Assembly: GCA_963805455.1 (NCBI GenBank)
Contig: CAWDUJ010000011.1
Span: forward strand, 1 to 64,000
Source of the DNA: VRUE01 sp963805455
Lineage (GTDB): Bacteria; Actinomycetota; Thermoleophilia; Solirubrobacterales; 70-9
DNA: 64,000 nucleotides
Reading direction: 5' to 3'
Below are positions 31,676-39,595 of the stretch, one piece after another (the first letter of the stretch is position 1; each line of letters starts with the position of its first letter). Position numbers and translations under genes: made by a program. The notes under the pieces are model-generated. The model searched no databases, was not told the origin of the DNA, and worked only from the letters and a program-made list of their open reading frames with translations.

Positions 31676-32203
31676 CTAGTCCTTCAACGCAGCTACGAAA
31701 TCCAGGTTGCGGTGGTGCTGCGCATGATCGAGCCCGTAGCCGATCGCAAACCGGTTCGGGATCTCGAATCCGACATAGCGCGGTTCGAGCTCGACCCGGA
31801 GGCGATCCGGCTTGGCAAGCAGCGTGCAGACCTCGAGCGAGGCCGGTTCGCGGGCGTTGAGGCTGCGCATCAGGTAGTGGAGGGTGAGGCCGGAGTCGAT
31901 GATGTCCTCGACGATCAGGACGTTGCGGCCGGCGATCGGGGCGTCGAGGTCCTTGAGGATCCGGACGACCCCGGAGGAGTCGGTCGCGGACCCGTAGCTG
32001 GAGACCGCCATGAAGTCGATCTCGCAGGGGACCGAGATGTGTCGCATCAGGTCGGCGAGGAAGATCACCGCGCCCTTCAGCACCCCGACCATGACCAGGT
32101 CGCGGCCCTTGTAATCGGCACTGATCTCCGCGCCGAGCTCGACCACCCGGCGCTGCAGATCCTCGGCCTCGACCAGGACCTCCCCGACTTCCGAATCGCT
32201 CAT
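31676..32203 (-). CDS. hpt: Hypoxanthine phosphoribosyltransferase
   Basis: A 175-aa purine-salvage enzyme that makes IMP/GMP from hypoxanthine/guanine and PRPP. The PRPP-binding motif VLIVEDIIDSGLTLHYL, the early DLVMVGVLKGAVIFLADLMR and the C-terminal FEIPNRFAIGYGLDHAQ are diagnostic. ATG at 32203 lies immediately beside copy 1 of the dispersed repeat. The tilS-hpt-ftsH order matches other actinobacteria, with a secreted-protein gene inserted between tilS and hpt here. Confidence 0.93.
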   Translation of the reverse strand: MSDSEVGEVLVEAEDLQRRVVELGAEISADYKGRDLVMVGVLKGAVIFLADLMRHISVPCEIDFMAVSSYGSATDSSGVVRILKDLDAPIAGRNVLIVEDIIDSGLTLHYLMRSLNAREPASLEVCTLLAKPDRLRVELEPRYVGFEIPNRFAIGYGLDHAQHHRNLDFVAALKD

Positions 32204-32206
32204 ATT

Positions 32207-32267
32207 AATTTTCGCGCTTCACTCGCTCGCAGGGACCGGATATGGATGCTCGTTCGCTCCGCGCTCA
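32207..32267. repeat. Copy 1 of a ~60-bp dispersed repeat
   Basis: Plus strand begins AATTTTCGCGCTT and ends TCGCTCCGCGCTCA; copy 2 (35381-35443) has the same ends in the same orientation, with roughly 75-80% identity between. The copy spans the gap between hpt and the secreted-protein gene and supplies the stop codon of the latter. In one minus-strand frame all three copies encode related peptides (RSERASISG here). Confidence 0.65.
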
Positions 32268-33272
32268 CGGACGCAGTCTAGATTGGGAGAGCGGGATCAC
32301 GCCGCACTGGGATTCGTGGAATTCGGGGACCGCGTTGGCGATCGCGAAGGTGTCGCCGCCGGGAGAGTTGGAGAGGCCGACCCGGCCGGCTCCCGGGAGT
32401 GAGACCGCGAGCGAGCCACTCCAGCGCTGGTCGGCGCAGCTGCGATAGCGGCCAACACCGCTGAACGGGACGGGTGGACTGACCTCGAGATTGCGGGGTG
32501 ATTCTCCGAAGTCGTAGCTGCCCGGGCCGCCACGGGCGACCGCGAGCCGGAGGACGGCCAGCTTCCCCACCGACCCGATCGCGAAAGCTTCGTAACCGAC
32601 GTCCGCCCGACCGAGCTTCGGGACCCGGAACCGGCCGAGATGATTGAAGCCCCTGGCGAACTGGTCGGAGGATGGGCGCCCCGCCCTGAACACGGCGAGG
32701 CCGCCGCGAGCGAAGGCCAGTGCCCCGAGGGCGGTCGGCCACCCGGGCGAGCTCTCGACTGTGTCGAAGGGGTGGGCCGGCCCGACCAGTCCGCAGAGAC
32801 TGCGCGGCAGCGGAGCGATTCGGCCGAATGCATGGGTCGATGAGACCTTCGTGTAGCCGCCCTCGCCGCGGAACCGGATCGTCCCAAGGAAGATCCCGTC
32901 GGTGTATTCGCGTCGCGGCGGTGAGTAACTGCAGAAGCTCTTCCGGTGACGCGGACGGTCGGTTCGCACCTGCCGGGGGAAAAAGGTCACGTCGACGAGG
33001 CCGAGATGGCCGAACCAGGCCCTGATCGAGCCGCCGGTGACCCGCCCGGCCGTCGCGATATACACGGCCGCCGTCCGCTTGCTGGTGACGGCGAGCCTGA
33101 CGTCCTTGCCGCTGCCGCCGATCGTGACGAGGTAGCCGTTGGACGACTTGATGCTCAGCTTGGCGCCGGTCCGGTGACCGGGTAGACCGGCCGCCGAGGC
33201 CGGCCCGGCGGCGAGGAGCGCCACGAGAACGATGGCGGCGAGGATGGCGCAACCCCGCTCAGCGCTCCGCAT
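32265..33272 (-). CDS. Secreted protein, family not recognised
   Basis: A 335-aa exported protein with a clear signal peptide (CAILAAIVLVALLAAGPASA). The mature part is beta-rich with four Cys, including KSFCSYSPPRREYTDGIFLG and SCADQRWSGSLAVSLPGAG. A similar layout is seen in the partial gene at 63.4 kb (FCSYSP-like Cys motif, Arg/Lys-rich loops), so they may belong to one lineage-specific family. The ATG overlaps the 3' end of tilS by 14 nt, so it is probably co-transcribed. Its stop lies in the dispersed repeat. Confidence 0.6.
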   Translation of the reverse strand: MRSAERGCAILAAIVLVALLAAGPASAAGLPGHRTGAKLSIKSSNGYLVTIGGSGKDVRLAVTSKRTAAVYIATAGRVTGGSIRAWFGHLGLVDVTFFPRQVRTDRPRHRKSFCSYSPPRREYTDGIFLGTIRFRGEGGYTKVSSTHAFGRIAPLPRSLCGLVGPAHPFDTVESSPGWPTALGALAFARGGLAVFRAGRPSSDQFARGFNHLGRFRVPKLGRADVGYEAFAIGSVGKLAVLRLAVARGGPGSYDFGESPRNLEVSPPVPFSGVGRYRSCADQRWSGSLAVSLPGAGRVGLSNSPGGDTFAIANAVPEFHESQCGVIPLSQSRLRP

Positions 33273-34191
33273 GCAGCACCCCCCGCTCGACGACGGCGCG
33301 GACGCCGCCGCCGAGGTCGAGCATCGCCGTGCCGGTGCGTCGCAGTCCGGCGACCTCGTCGGCGTGGTTGGCGGCGCCGGGGACCGGGCGGCCGGCGGCG
33401 CGGTCGGCGAGCTGCTGGACGACCAGCCGGCGCAGCGCCGGCGGCAGCTCGGCGAGGCGGCTGAGCTCGATCGTGTTCCGGTGTGACCCGTTGCGAGCAC
33501 TGAGCTCCGCGTCGACGAGCTCGTCGAGCACCTCGGCCTCGTCGCGAAGCAATTCGGCGGTCCGCAGGACGTTGCTGGCGGCGGCCGGGTGGACCTCGGC
33601 GAGCGCCGCCGCGAGGCCGTGCCGGACCCGGTTGCGCGCGTAGGAATCGGCGTCGTTGGTCGGATCGTCGCGCCACTGCAGGCCGCGCTCCTCGCAATAG
33701 GCGGTCGTCTCGGCGCGGGTGAAGTTGAGGAGCGGCCGGACCAGCCGGCCGCTGTTCCGGCGCATCCCGAGCAGGGCTCGTCGGCTCGGTGAGGATGCGA
33801 GCCGGTAGAGGATCGTCTCGACCTGATCGTCGGCGGTGTGGCCGGTCGCGATCAGGTCGTCTCCTCCGAGGGCGAGTTTCGCCGCCGCCGCGTAGCGGGC
33901 GTCGCGGGCCCAGGCCTGGAGGTTGCCCGACCCCTCGGGGCGGCGCGGGTGCTCGACCTCGAGCTCGACCCCGAGCCGCTGACATAGCTCGACGCAGAAT
34001 TGCTCGTCCTCGTCGGAGTCGCCCCGGAGCCCGTAGTTGACATGGAGCGCGGTGACCGCCTCGACCCCGAGCAGCCGGGTGACGATGTCGAGCAGGCAGA
34101 CCGAGTCGCGGCCGCCGGAGAGCATCGCCACCACCGCGGTCCCCGGCGCCAGCAGGCCCTCCTCCCGTACCGCCTCGAGCATGCCACTCAT
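33259..34191 (-). CDS. tilS: tRNA(Ile)-lysidine synthase TilS
   Basis: Modifies C34 of the AUA-decoding tRNA-Ile to lysidine with ATP and lysine. The PP-loop SGGRDSVCLLD is near residue 25, followed by LHVNYGLRGDSDEDEQFC, ATGHTADDQVET, RPLLNFTRAET and WRDDPTNDADSYARNRVRH. At 310 aa it is the short type, lacking the second C-terminal domain of E. coli TilS. Its ATG overlaps the cyclase stop by 4 nt, so the two are coupled. Confidence 0.92.
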   Translation of the reverse strand: MSGMLEAVREEGLLAPGTAVVAMLSGGRDSVCLLDIVTRLLGVEAVTALHVNYGLRGDSDEDEQFCVELCQRLGVELEVEHPRRPEGSGNLQAWARDARYAAAAKLALGGDDLIATGHTADDQVETILYRLASSPSRRALLGMRRNSGRLVRPLLNFTRAETTAYCEERGLQWRDDPTNDADSYARNRVRHGLAAALAEVHPAAASNVLRTAELLRDEAEVLDELVDAELSARNGSHRNTIELSRLAELPPALRRLVVQQLADRAAGRPVPGAANHADEVAGLRRTGTAMLDLGGGVRAVVERGVLHAER

Positions 34192-35372
34192 TCGGCCCGG
34201 ACCAGGAAAAGCTCGGTCGGCTCGGGGAAGCCCTTGAGGATGACCTCCCCGATCGGGGAGCACGTCAGCCCGCGTTCACCGAGGCTCTCGGCGACCGCGT
34301 CCGTGACCATCACCTCACCGGCGAGGGCGCGGCCGACGACGCGGTGGGCGAGGTTGACGTGGGTGCCGAAGTAGTCGCCGTCGCGGTAGACGGCCTGGGC
34401 GTAGTGGATCCCGACCCGGGGCTGCGGGCGCTCGGGGAAGCGGTCGAGGAGGCCCACCGCCCACTCTGTCAGCGACCCGGGGTCGGGCGAGACGACCATC
34501 ACCTCGTCGCCGATCGTCTTCACCACCGTCGCCTCGGGGGGCAGCGTCGACTCGACCGTCTGGACGAAGTTCTCGACGACGTCGAGCGCCTCGAGGTCGC
34601 CCTCTTCCTCGGTGTAGCGGGTGAAACCGGTGAGGTCGATGAAGCAGAGGGTGACCGGGACGTGGTGGACCTGCGAGCCGGAGGCGCCGAGCTCGCTCTC
34701 CATGTGGCCGACGACGTCCTGCTCGAGGAAGTAGCGGAGGTAGCGCTGGTGGAGGTACTCGGTCAGCGGAGCCGCCATCGGCAGGATGTCGCCGGCCAGC
34801 TCGCCGATTTCCTCCGCCATCTCCAGCTCGGGGACGGCGTCGCGGATCAACGGCTCGTGGACGTAGAGGTGGAAGAGGCGGACCTCGGCGTCGGCGATCC
34901 GCCGGATCGACTGGACGTAGACGCGGACCAGCTGCAGGAAGGCGACCAGCGGGAAGCCGGCGGCGAGGACGCCGGCGCAGTGCCGCATCGCGCTGACGTC
35001 CTCAGGGCTGAGGAGCCGCTCGCGGCCGAGCGGGGTACCGAGGATGACGAGGATCCGCTCGATCAGCTCCGGCTCGAGACCGGTCTCCTCCGAGACCTCC
35101 TCGATCGTGACCTGCTGCTCGTCGCCGCGGGCGAAGAGCTCCTCGGCGAAGCCGAAGGCGAGCCGGCCCTCGCGGCCCGCTTTCTTCAGTTCCTCGAGCG
35201 AGTGGCCGCGCTCGCGCATCCGGGCGACGACGCGCGCCTGGGCGGCCGCAGCCGCGGTCCAGCGCCCCCGCCGGACCGGGACGATCTTCTCCGCCGCCCA
35301 GCGTTTCAGCGTGGCGGTCGAGACGCCCGACCGGCGCGAGGCCTCACTGAGGCTGATCCGCTGTTCCGCCAT
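34188..35372 (-). CDS. Class III adenylate cyclase with N-terminal MerR-like HTH
   Basis: A 394-aa protein. Residues 1-70 look like a MerR-type winged helix (ISLSEASRRSGVSTATLKRW). Residues ~75-235 resemble the autoinhibitory helical domain of Mycobacterium Rv1264-type cyclases (VTIEEVSEETGLEPELIERI). Residues ~240-394 are a class III catalytic domain with every key residue: metal Asp in CFIDLTGFTRY, Lys and second Asp in VVKTIGDEVM, adenine-specifying Asp and transition-state Asn/Arg in DYFGTHVNLAHRV. Activity as an ATP cyclase is expected. It is first of a cyclase-tilS-secreted-hpt-ftsH run and sits directly downstream of dispersed-repeat copy 2. Confidence 0.85.
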   Translation of the reverse strand: MAEQRISLSEASRRSGVSTATLKRWAAEKIVPVRRGRWTAAAAAQARVVARMRERGHSLEELKKAGREGRLAFGFAEELFARGDEQQVTIEEVSEETGLEPELIERILVILGTPLGRERLLSPEDVSAMRHCAGVLAAGFPLVAFLQLVRVYVQSIRRIADAEVRLFHLYVHEPLIRDAVPELEMAEEIGELAGDILPMAAPLTEYLHQRYLRYFLEQDVVGHMESELGASGSQVHHVPVTLCFIDLTGFTRYTEEEGDLEALDVVENFVQTVESTLPPEATVVKTIGDEVMVVSPDPGSLTEWAVGLLDRFPERPQPRVGIHYAQAVYRDGDYFGTHVNLAHRVVGRALAGEVMVTDAVAESLGERGLTCSPIGEVILKGFPEPTELFLVRAE

Positions 35373-35380
35373 TGTCAGAA

Positions 35381-35443
35381 AATTTTCGCGCTTTGCTCGC
35401 TGCGCAGAGAGTCAGATTTCGATGCTTGCTCACTCCGCGCTCA
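35381..35443. repeat. Copy 2 of the dispersed repeat
   Basis: Starts AATTTTCGCGCTT and ends CACTCCGCGCTCA, the same ends as copy 1 at 32207. The middle GAGAGTCAGATT is shared with the lysS copy at 22664. One minus-strand frame reads RSEQASKSDSLRSEQSAKIF then stop. It lies just upstream of the cyclase ATG, so it would be part of its 5' region. Confidence 0.65.
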
Positions 35444-35476
35444 GGTCGAGGCTACGCCGCAAAGGGGGCGGAACGA

Positions 35477-35507
35477 CGAGCGGGGCGGCCGCCGGCCGCC
35501 CCGCTCG
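35477..35507. terminator. GC-rich hairpin downstream of the P-II gene
   Basis: GAGCGGGGCGGCC, a 3-nt loop and the exact reverse complement form a 13-bp stem extended by one pair, 26 nt after the P-II stop on the minus strand. No T-run follows, so it may slow polymerase or protect the RNA 3' end rather than act as a classic intrinsic terminator. Confidence 0.5.
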
Positions 35508-35532
35508 GTCGCTGGATTTGCTCACGATCCCG

Positions 35533-35901
35533 CTACGCGGGGATCTCCTCCTCTGAATGCGCCTGGAGGACCGGCTCCCCGTCCTCACCGGTGCGGATGC
35601 GAATCGCCTCCTCGACCGGCAGGACGAAGATCTTGCCGTCGCCGACCTCGCCCGTGCGGGCGTGCTTGAGGATCGTCTCGACGACGAGAGACTTGTCTTT
35701 GTCCTCGACCACCACCTCGACCTTCAGCTTCGGCCGGACGTTCACCGTCAGGCTCGAGCCGCGATAGGTCTCGACGATCCCCTTCTGGCGCCCGGACCCC
35801 TTCGCCTCGATGATCGATAGGGACGGAAAGCCCCTGTCGAGCAGCTCGGCGCGGATCGGCTCGAAGGCCTCGTGGCGGATGAATGCCTCGATCTTTTTCA
35901 T
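35533..35901 (-). CDS. glnB: P-II family nitrogen regulator lacking Tyr51
   Basis: A 122-aa P-II signal protein (GlnB/GlnK type) that would sense ATP/ADP and 2-oxoglutarate and control ammonium uptake and glutamine synthesis. MKKIEAFIRHEAFEPI, the T-loop region GSGRQKGIVETYRGSSLTV, KVEVVVED, the B-loop (TGEVGDGKIFV, the usual TGxxGDGKIF) and the C-terminal IRIRTGEDGE are all present. Tyr46 is kept but position 51, normally the uridylylated or adenylylated Tyr, is Leu. ATG at 35901 is preceded by GAGG. The ammonium transporter and type III glutamine synthetase are 10 and 15 kb away, not adjacent as usual. Confidence 0.9.
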   Translation of the reverse strand: MKKIEAFIRHEAFEPIRAELLDRGFPSLSIIEAKGSGRQKGIVETYRGSSLTVNVRPKLKVEVVVEDKDKSLVVETILKHARTGEVGDGKIFVLPVEEAIRIRTGEDGEPVLQAHSEEEIPA

Positions 35902-36004
35902 GTCCTCACGCCGCCAACCTATGAGCGACCGGGACGGACGTGTTTGGACTGCTGGAGGAAATCCGCAGGAGGCGGTTCTCCCATTGTCATAGGGTCGGAT
36001 CACG

Positions 36005-36676
36005 ATGCCGTCCCGCCTCCGACCGACCGCGCCGATCGCCCCCGACGCGATCCTCGTCGGCGACCCCGGGCGGGCGCTGCTGCTCGCCCAGGAGCTGCTC
36101 GAGCAGCCGAAGATGAGCAACCACGCCCGCGGCCTCTGGGGCTACTCCGGCCAGACGCCGAAGGGTCGCGAGCTGACGATCCAGGCGACGGGGATGGGCG
36201 GGCCGAGCGCCGCAATCGTCCTCGGCGACCTCGCGCAACTCGGAGTGAGGCGGGTGATCCGGGTCGGGACCTGCACCTCGCTCGCGCCCGCGGCCAAGGG
36301 CGGGGACATCCTGCTCGCCACCGAGGCGTTTGCCGGCGGCGGCAGCTCCGCCGCCCACGGGGTCGAGCTCGGCGGAGCGGTCCTCCCCGACGCCGACCTG
36401 CTGGAGCGGTTGCGGGTCAGCCTCGGTGAGGATGCGCGGGCCGTCCGGATCGCCAGTCTCGACCTCCACCCGGTGAACGGGGCCGACGCCCCCGGCGGTG
36501 CCGAGGCCGCCGACATGCAGACCGTCGCCGTCCTCGCCCGGGGACGGGAGCTGGGGGTCGCGGCGGGGGCCGTCCTGGTCGTCTCCGAGGCCGGTGGCAC
36601 GCGGCTCGACGACACCGAGCTCGAGTCGGCCGCGGAGCGCGCCGGCCGAGCGGCAAGCGATGTACTCTCAACCTAA
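36005..36676 (+). CDS. Purine-nucleoside/uridine phosphorylase family protein
   Basis: A 223-aa protein of the PNP/UDP phosphorylase (DeoD-like) family. It shows the phosphate-binding AILVGDPGRALLLAQELLE, the GxGxPSAAIV-like segment TGMGGPSAAIVLGDL, VIRVGTCTSL, and a region near 165-180 (AADMQTVAVLARGRELG) where the active-site EMETA-type motif is expected but reads ADMQTVA, keeping Asp/Met but not the usual Glu-Met-Glu. Substrate is therefore uncertain. TAGGGT lies 9 nt upstream of ATG. Confidence 0.75.
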   Translation: MPSRLRPTAPIAPDAILVGDPGRALLLAQELLEQPKMSNHARGLWGYSGQTPKGRELTIQATGMGGPSAAIVLGDLAQLGVRRVIRVGTCTSLAPAAKGGDILLATEAFAGGGSSAAHGVELGGAVLPDADLLERLRVSLGEDARAVRIASLDLHPVNGADAPGGAEAADMQTVAVLARGRELGVAAGAVLVVSEAGGTRLDDTELESAAERAGRAASDVLST

Positions 36677-36685
36677 AGTAGAGGG

Positions 36686-37009
36686 TTAGTCTGGGCTCTT
36701 TGCGCCCTTCATCTCACGGCGGATCTCGGCGACGTCGCGTCCGAGCCCGTCGAGCTGGTCCTCGACCTCCTCGAGGCGGCGCGAGAGGGAGCGGATGCGG
36801 CGCTCGAGGCGCTCGACCTCGGCCGCCGAGGGCAGGTTCAGCGCCGCGAGAGCCGCGCGCTGGGCGTCGGCCGCCTTGTCGCGGGCCCCGAACGCCGCGG
36901 CCAGCGCGTTCTCCAGGACCTCGCTGTCGATCAGCGCCTGGGCGAGCTCGCCGATCGCCTGCTCGCTACGGGCCCTGATGCCCTCCTGGTCCTGCGTCTC
37001 ATCGGCCAT
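36686..37009 (-). CDS. Small coiled-coil protein
   Basis: A 107-aa helical protein. The second half is a strong coiled coil (EVERLERRIRSLSRRLEEVE). The ALAAAF/ALNLPSAAEVERLERR pattern recalls phasin or polyhydroxyalkanoate-regulator-like small proteins, in which a short helix, a Pro kink (LNLPSA) and a coiled coil occur, but that is only a resemblance. It converges on the nucleoside phosphorylase with a 9-nt gap. Confidence 0.55.
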   Translation of the reverse strand: MADETQDQEGIRARSEQAIGELAQALIDSEVLENALAAAFGARDKAADAQRAALAALNLPSAAEVERLERRIRSLSRRLEEVEDQLDGLGRDVAEIRREMKGAKSPD

Positions 37010-37231
37010 TGACAGAAGCTTAACCAGCGCATCCGGGGCGCCTGAAATCCTGCCCGTCGATGGGCGTCGGGGCAGCGAAGTTTGACGGCCTTGATTAAGG
37101 CCATGTTGGGGGCATCGTGCCTCTCGACATACGGTCCTCTAAAGCGGGTAGCTTTTCCGAGTCTCTTGCGTGGGGAGAGGACACGACCGGGGTCGATGAC
37201 CCGCGGATTCGCATATTCGAGGCGCCGCTGA
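37010..37231 (+). promoter_or_regulatory. Leader/promoter region of the peptidoglycan hydrolase gene
   Basis: A 222-nt gap between divergent genes, less GC-rich than its surroundings. It contains GGCCTTGATTAAGGCC (37087-37102), a small hairpin AAAGC-GGGTA-GCTTT followed by a further T (37141-37156), and GGGTC-GAT-GACCC about 30 nt before the ATG. No TANNNT lies within 10 nt of the start and no clear Shine-Dalgarno precedes it. Because genes of this type are often under c-di-AMP riboswitch control in actinobacteria I looked for that motif and did not find it. Confidence 0.3.
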
Positions 37232-39595
37232 ATGAGAAACAAGCTCGCATTGATCATCGCGCTGGCCGGCTTTGCGGTCGTCACAGCCCTGGGCGTCGGC
37301 CTGGCCGGCGCCGATTCCGCGCCTGAACTCGGCGGCAGCGACGCGATCGGTATCACCCCCGGGTCCGGCCCCGCCCTCGGCGAAGTGCCCGAGTGCGAAA
37401 ACGAACTCGACGACGACAACGACGGCCTCGTCGACATGGAAGACCCCGACTGCCTCGAACCGACCGACACCGAAGAGAACCCGGCCCCGGCTGAACCGGA
37501 AGCCGAACCGGCTCCCGCGCCCTCGCCCGCACCGGCGCCCGCCGCGCCAACGGCCCCCGAAATCGCCCCGGCTGTCGCCGACGCCAATCTCAAAAACGGC
37601 TCCTCCCTCAACGCCGCCGACGCCCGGGACGCCGGTGGCGTCACCCACAACCAGGAACTCGACGGCTCCGGCGGAGGCAGCGGCATCGGCGCCGGCGGCG
37701 GAATAGCCGCGCCGCCCGCGACCGCCGGGGTCCAGCCCGCGGACCACGGCGCCGACGGTGGGTCCGCGGCCTTCGACGAAGGAGGCGCGCCGACCGCCGC
37801 CAACCCGACGGCGACCTTCGCGATGTTCGGCCCGGCCCCGGTCGGGGTCCCCAATTTCGTCATCGACTCGTTCGAGATCCCGCCCTTCCTGCTCCCGATC
37901 TACCAGGCCTGCGGCACCGAGTACGGGGTGCCGTGGGAGGTCCTGGCCTCGATCAACAAAATCGAGACCGCGTTCGGGACCAACCTCAATGTCTCGAGCG
38001 CCGGGGCGATGGGCTGGATGCAGTTCATTCCCTCGAGCTGGGAGATGTACGGGCTCGACGCAAACGGCGACGGGCGCGAGGACCCCTACAACCCCGTCGA
38101 CGCGATCTGCGCCGCCGCCCACTACCTCAAGGTCGCCGGCGCCGGCCAGGACCTCTACAAGGCGATCTTCGCCTACAACCACGCCGACTGGTACGTCGAA
38201 GAGGTCCTCCTCTACGCCCGCGCCTACGGCAAGCTGCCGCCCGATCTGGTCGGGTCGCTGACCGGCCTGACCGAAGGCGCACACTTCCCCGTCGCCGCCG
38301 ACGCCCGCTACGCCGACGACCTCTCGACCCGCGCCGCGCTGAAGGATGCGACGCCGGGCCAGCGCCACGAATACGGCAACGCCGCCGCGGTGATCTCCTC
38401 CTCGCCGACACGCCGCGGCATCAACATCTTCGCCGACCAGGGCTCGCCGGTGGTCGCCGTCAACGACGGCGTCATCGTCAAGAGCGGCACCTCGCCGCTG
38501 CTCGGGCACTACGTCGTCCTCCGCGACGCCTACGGCAACCGCTATACCTACGCCAAGCTCGGCAAGCTCGTCCGCAAGCAGCGCACGGTTGTGATGCCGA
38601 CCGGCAAGGAACGACAGGTCCCGGTCGACAGCGAGAACATCCGCCCCCGCCTCTTCGCGATCCCGAGCCGCGCCGCCGCGGGCGGCGAGTCGGAGGCCTA
38701 CGAAAAGGTCGACAACGCCGGCGCGAAGGGCGCCGACGGCACCCTCAAGGTCGGGTCGAGGGTCATAGCCGGGACCGTCCTCGCCCGGATCGGCGGCGCC
38801 GCCGAAGGCATCGACCCGCACATCAACTTCTCGATCCGCCCGGCCGGCCGCGGCGCCCCCCGGATCGACCCGAAGCCGATCCTCGACGGCTGGAAGCTGC
38901 TCGAGGCGACCTCGATCTACCGCGCCAAGGGCAAGAACCCGCTGAGCACCCAGCTGAGCGGCGCCGGGGTGCTGCTGCTGACCAAGGGCGCGCTGCAGCG
39001 ACGGGTCCTGGCCGACGAAAACCTCGACATCTACGAATGCGGCCGCGCCGACATCGCCTCGGGCCAGATCGACCGCCGGATCCTGGCGATGCTCGAGTAC
39101 CTGGTCTCGAAGGGCTACAAACTGGCGATCACATCGCTGAAGTGCGGCCACAGCCTGATGACCTCCTCCGGCTACGTCTCTGAGCACTCGACCGGCGACG
39201 CGGTCGACATCGCGACGATCGACGGCGTCCCGGTCACCGGCCATCAGGGCCCCGGGACGCTCACTGACGAGCTGATCCACACCGTGCTGGCGCTGCAGGG
39301 CACGATGCACCCGCACCAGGTGATCTCACTCGAGGACCTGCCGGGTGAAACGAGCTTCGCCCTCCCCGACCACTATGACCACGTCCACGTCGGCTACCAC
39401 CCGCTCGGCGGCCAGTTCGACGATCAATGGAGCGCGATGCTGAAGCCCGAGCAGTGGTTGAGGCTGACCAACCGTCTCGACGAAATCGAAAACCCCGAAG
39501 TGTCGACTGAGCCCTCCGAAGCGGCGCTGCCAGATGGCCACCACAAGAAGGCCAAGCGCGGCGGCGGCTCGGGCGGCACCAGCGGCGAAGACTGA
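37232..39595 (+). CDS. Secreted cell-wall enzyme: SLT transglycosylase + degenerate M23 + M15 peptidase
   Basis: A 787-aa exported protein. Signal peptide (LALIIALAGFAVVTALGVGL), then a Cys/Asp motif (CENELDDDNDGLVDMEDPDC), a Pro/Ala linker, and a lytic transglycosylase domain (residues ~215-330) with the catalytic Glu in INKIETAFG and GWMQFIPSSWEMYG. Residues ~385-560 are M23/LytM-like (GSPVVAVNDGVIVKSG, DPHINFSIRP) but the zinc HxxxD is replaced by RGINIF, so this part is probably non-catalytic. Residues ~610-750 match M15 D,D-carboxypeptidases: SEHSTGDAVDIA (HxxxxxxD) and HYDHVHVGYHP. It could cut glycan and remove stem-peptide residues in one molecule. Confidence 0.8.
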   Translation: MRNKLALIIALAGFAVVTALGVGLAGADSAPELGGSDAIGITPGSGPALGEVPECENELDDDNDGLVDMEDPDCLEPTDTEENPAPAEPEAEPAPAPSPAPAPAAPTAPEIAPAVADANLKNGSSLNAADARDAGGVTHNQELDGSGGGSGIGAGGGIAAPPATAGVQPADHGADGGSAAFDEGGAPTAANPTATFAMFGPAPVGVPNFVIDSFEIPPFLLPIYQACGTEYGVPWEVLASINKIETAFGTNLNVSSAGAMGWMQFIPSSWEMYGLDANGDGREDPYNPVDAICAAAHYLKVAGAGQDLYKAIFAYNHADWYVEEVLLYARAYGKLPPDLVGSLTGLTEGAHFPVAADARYADDLSTRAALKDATPGQRHEYGNAAAVISSSPTRRGINIFADQGSPVVAVNDGVIVKSGTSPLLGHYVVLRDAYGNRYTYAKLGKLVRKQRTVVMPTGKERQVPVDSENIRPRLFAIPSRAAAGGESEAYEKVDNAGAKGADGTLKVGSRVIAGTVLARIGGAAEGIDPHINFSIRPAGRGAPRIDPKPILDGWKLLEATSIYRAKGKNPLSTQLSGAGVLLLTKGALQRRVLADENLDIYECGRADIASGQIDRRILAMLEYLVSKGYKLAITSLKCGHSLMTSSGYVSEHSTGDAVDIATIDGVPVTGHQGPGTLTDELIHTVLALQGTMHPHQVISLEDLPGETSFALPDHYDHVHVGYHPLGGQFDDQWSAMLKPEQWLRLTNRLDEIENPEVSTEPSEAALPDGHHKKAKRGGGSGGTSGED

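Noticed and set aside
36686..37009. Phasin/polyhydroxyalkanoate regulator assignment for the small coiled-coil protein.
   Set aside because: Only a general helix-kink-coiled-coil resemblance; no specific motif supports it.
37010..37231. Possible c-di-AMP (ydaO-type) riboswitch before the cell-wall enzyme.
   Set aside because: The conserved blocks (GGGGGACCC, GGGGUGAAUC, CAGCUAACCUCG) are not present; only short generic hairpins are seen.
37139..39316. A 725-codon minus-strand frame.
   Set aside because: Antisense of the peptidoglycan hydrolase, whose domains and signal peptide are clear on the plus strand.
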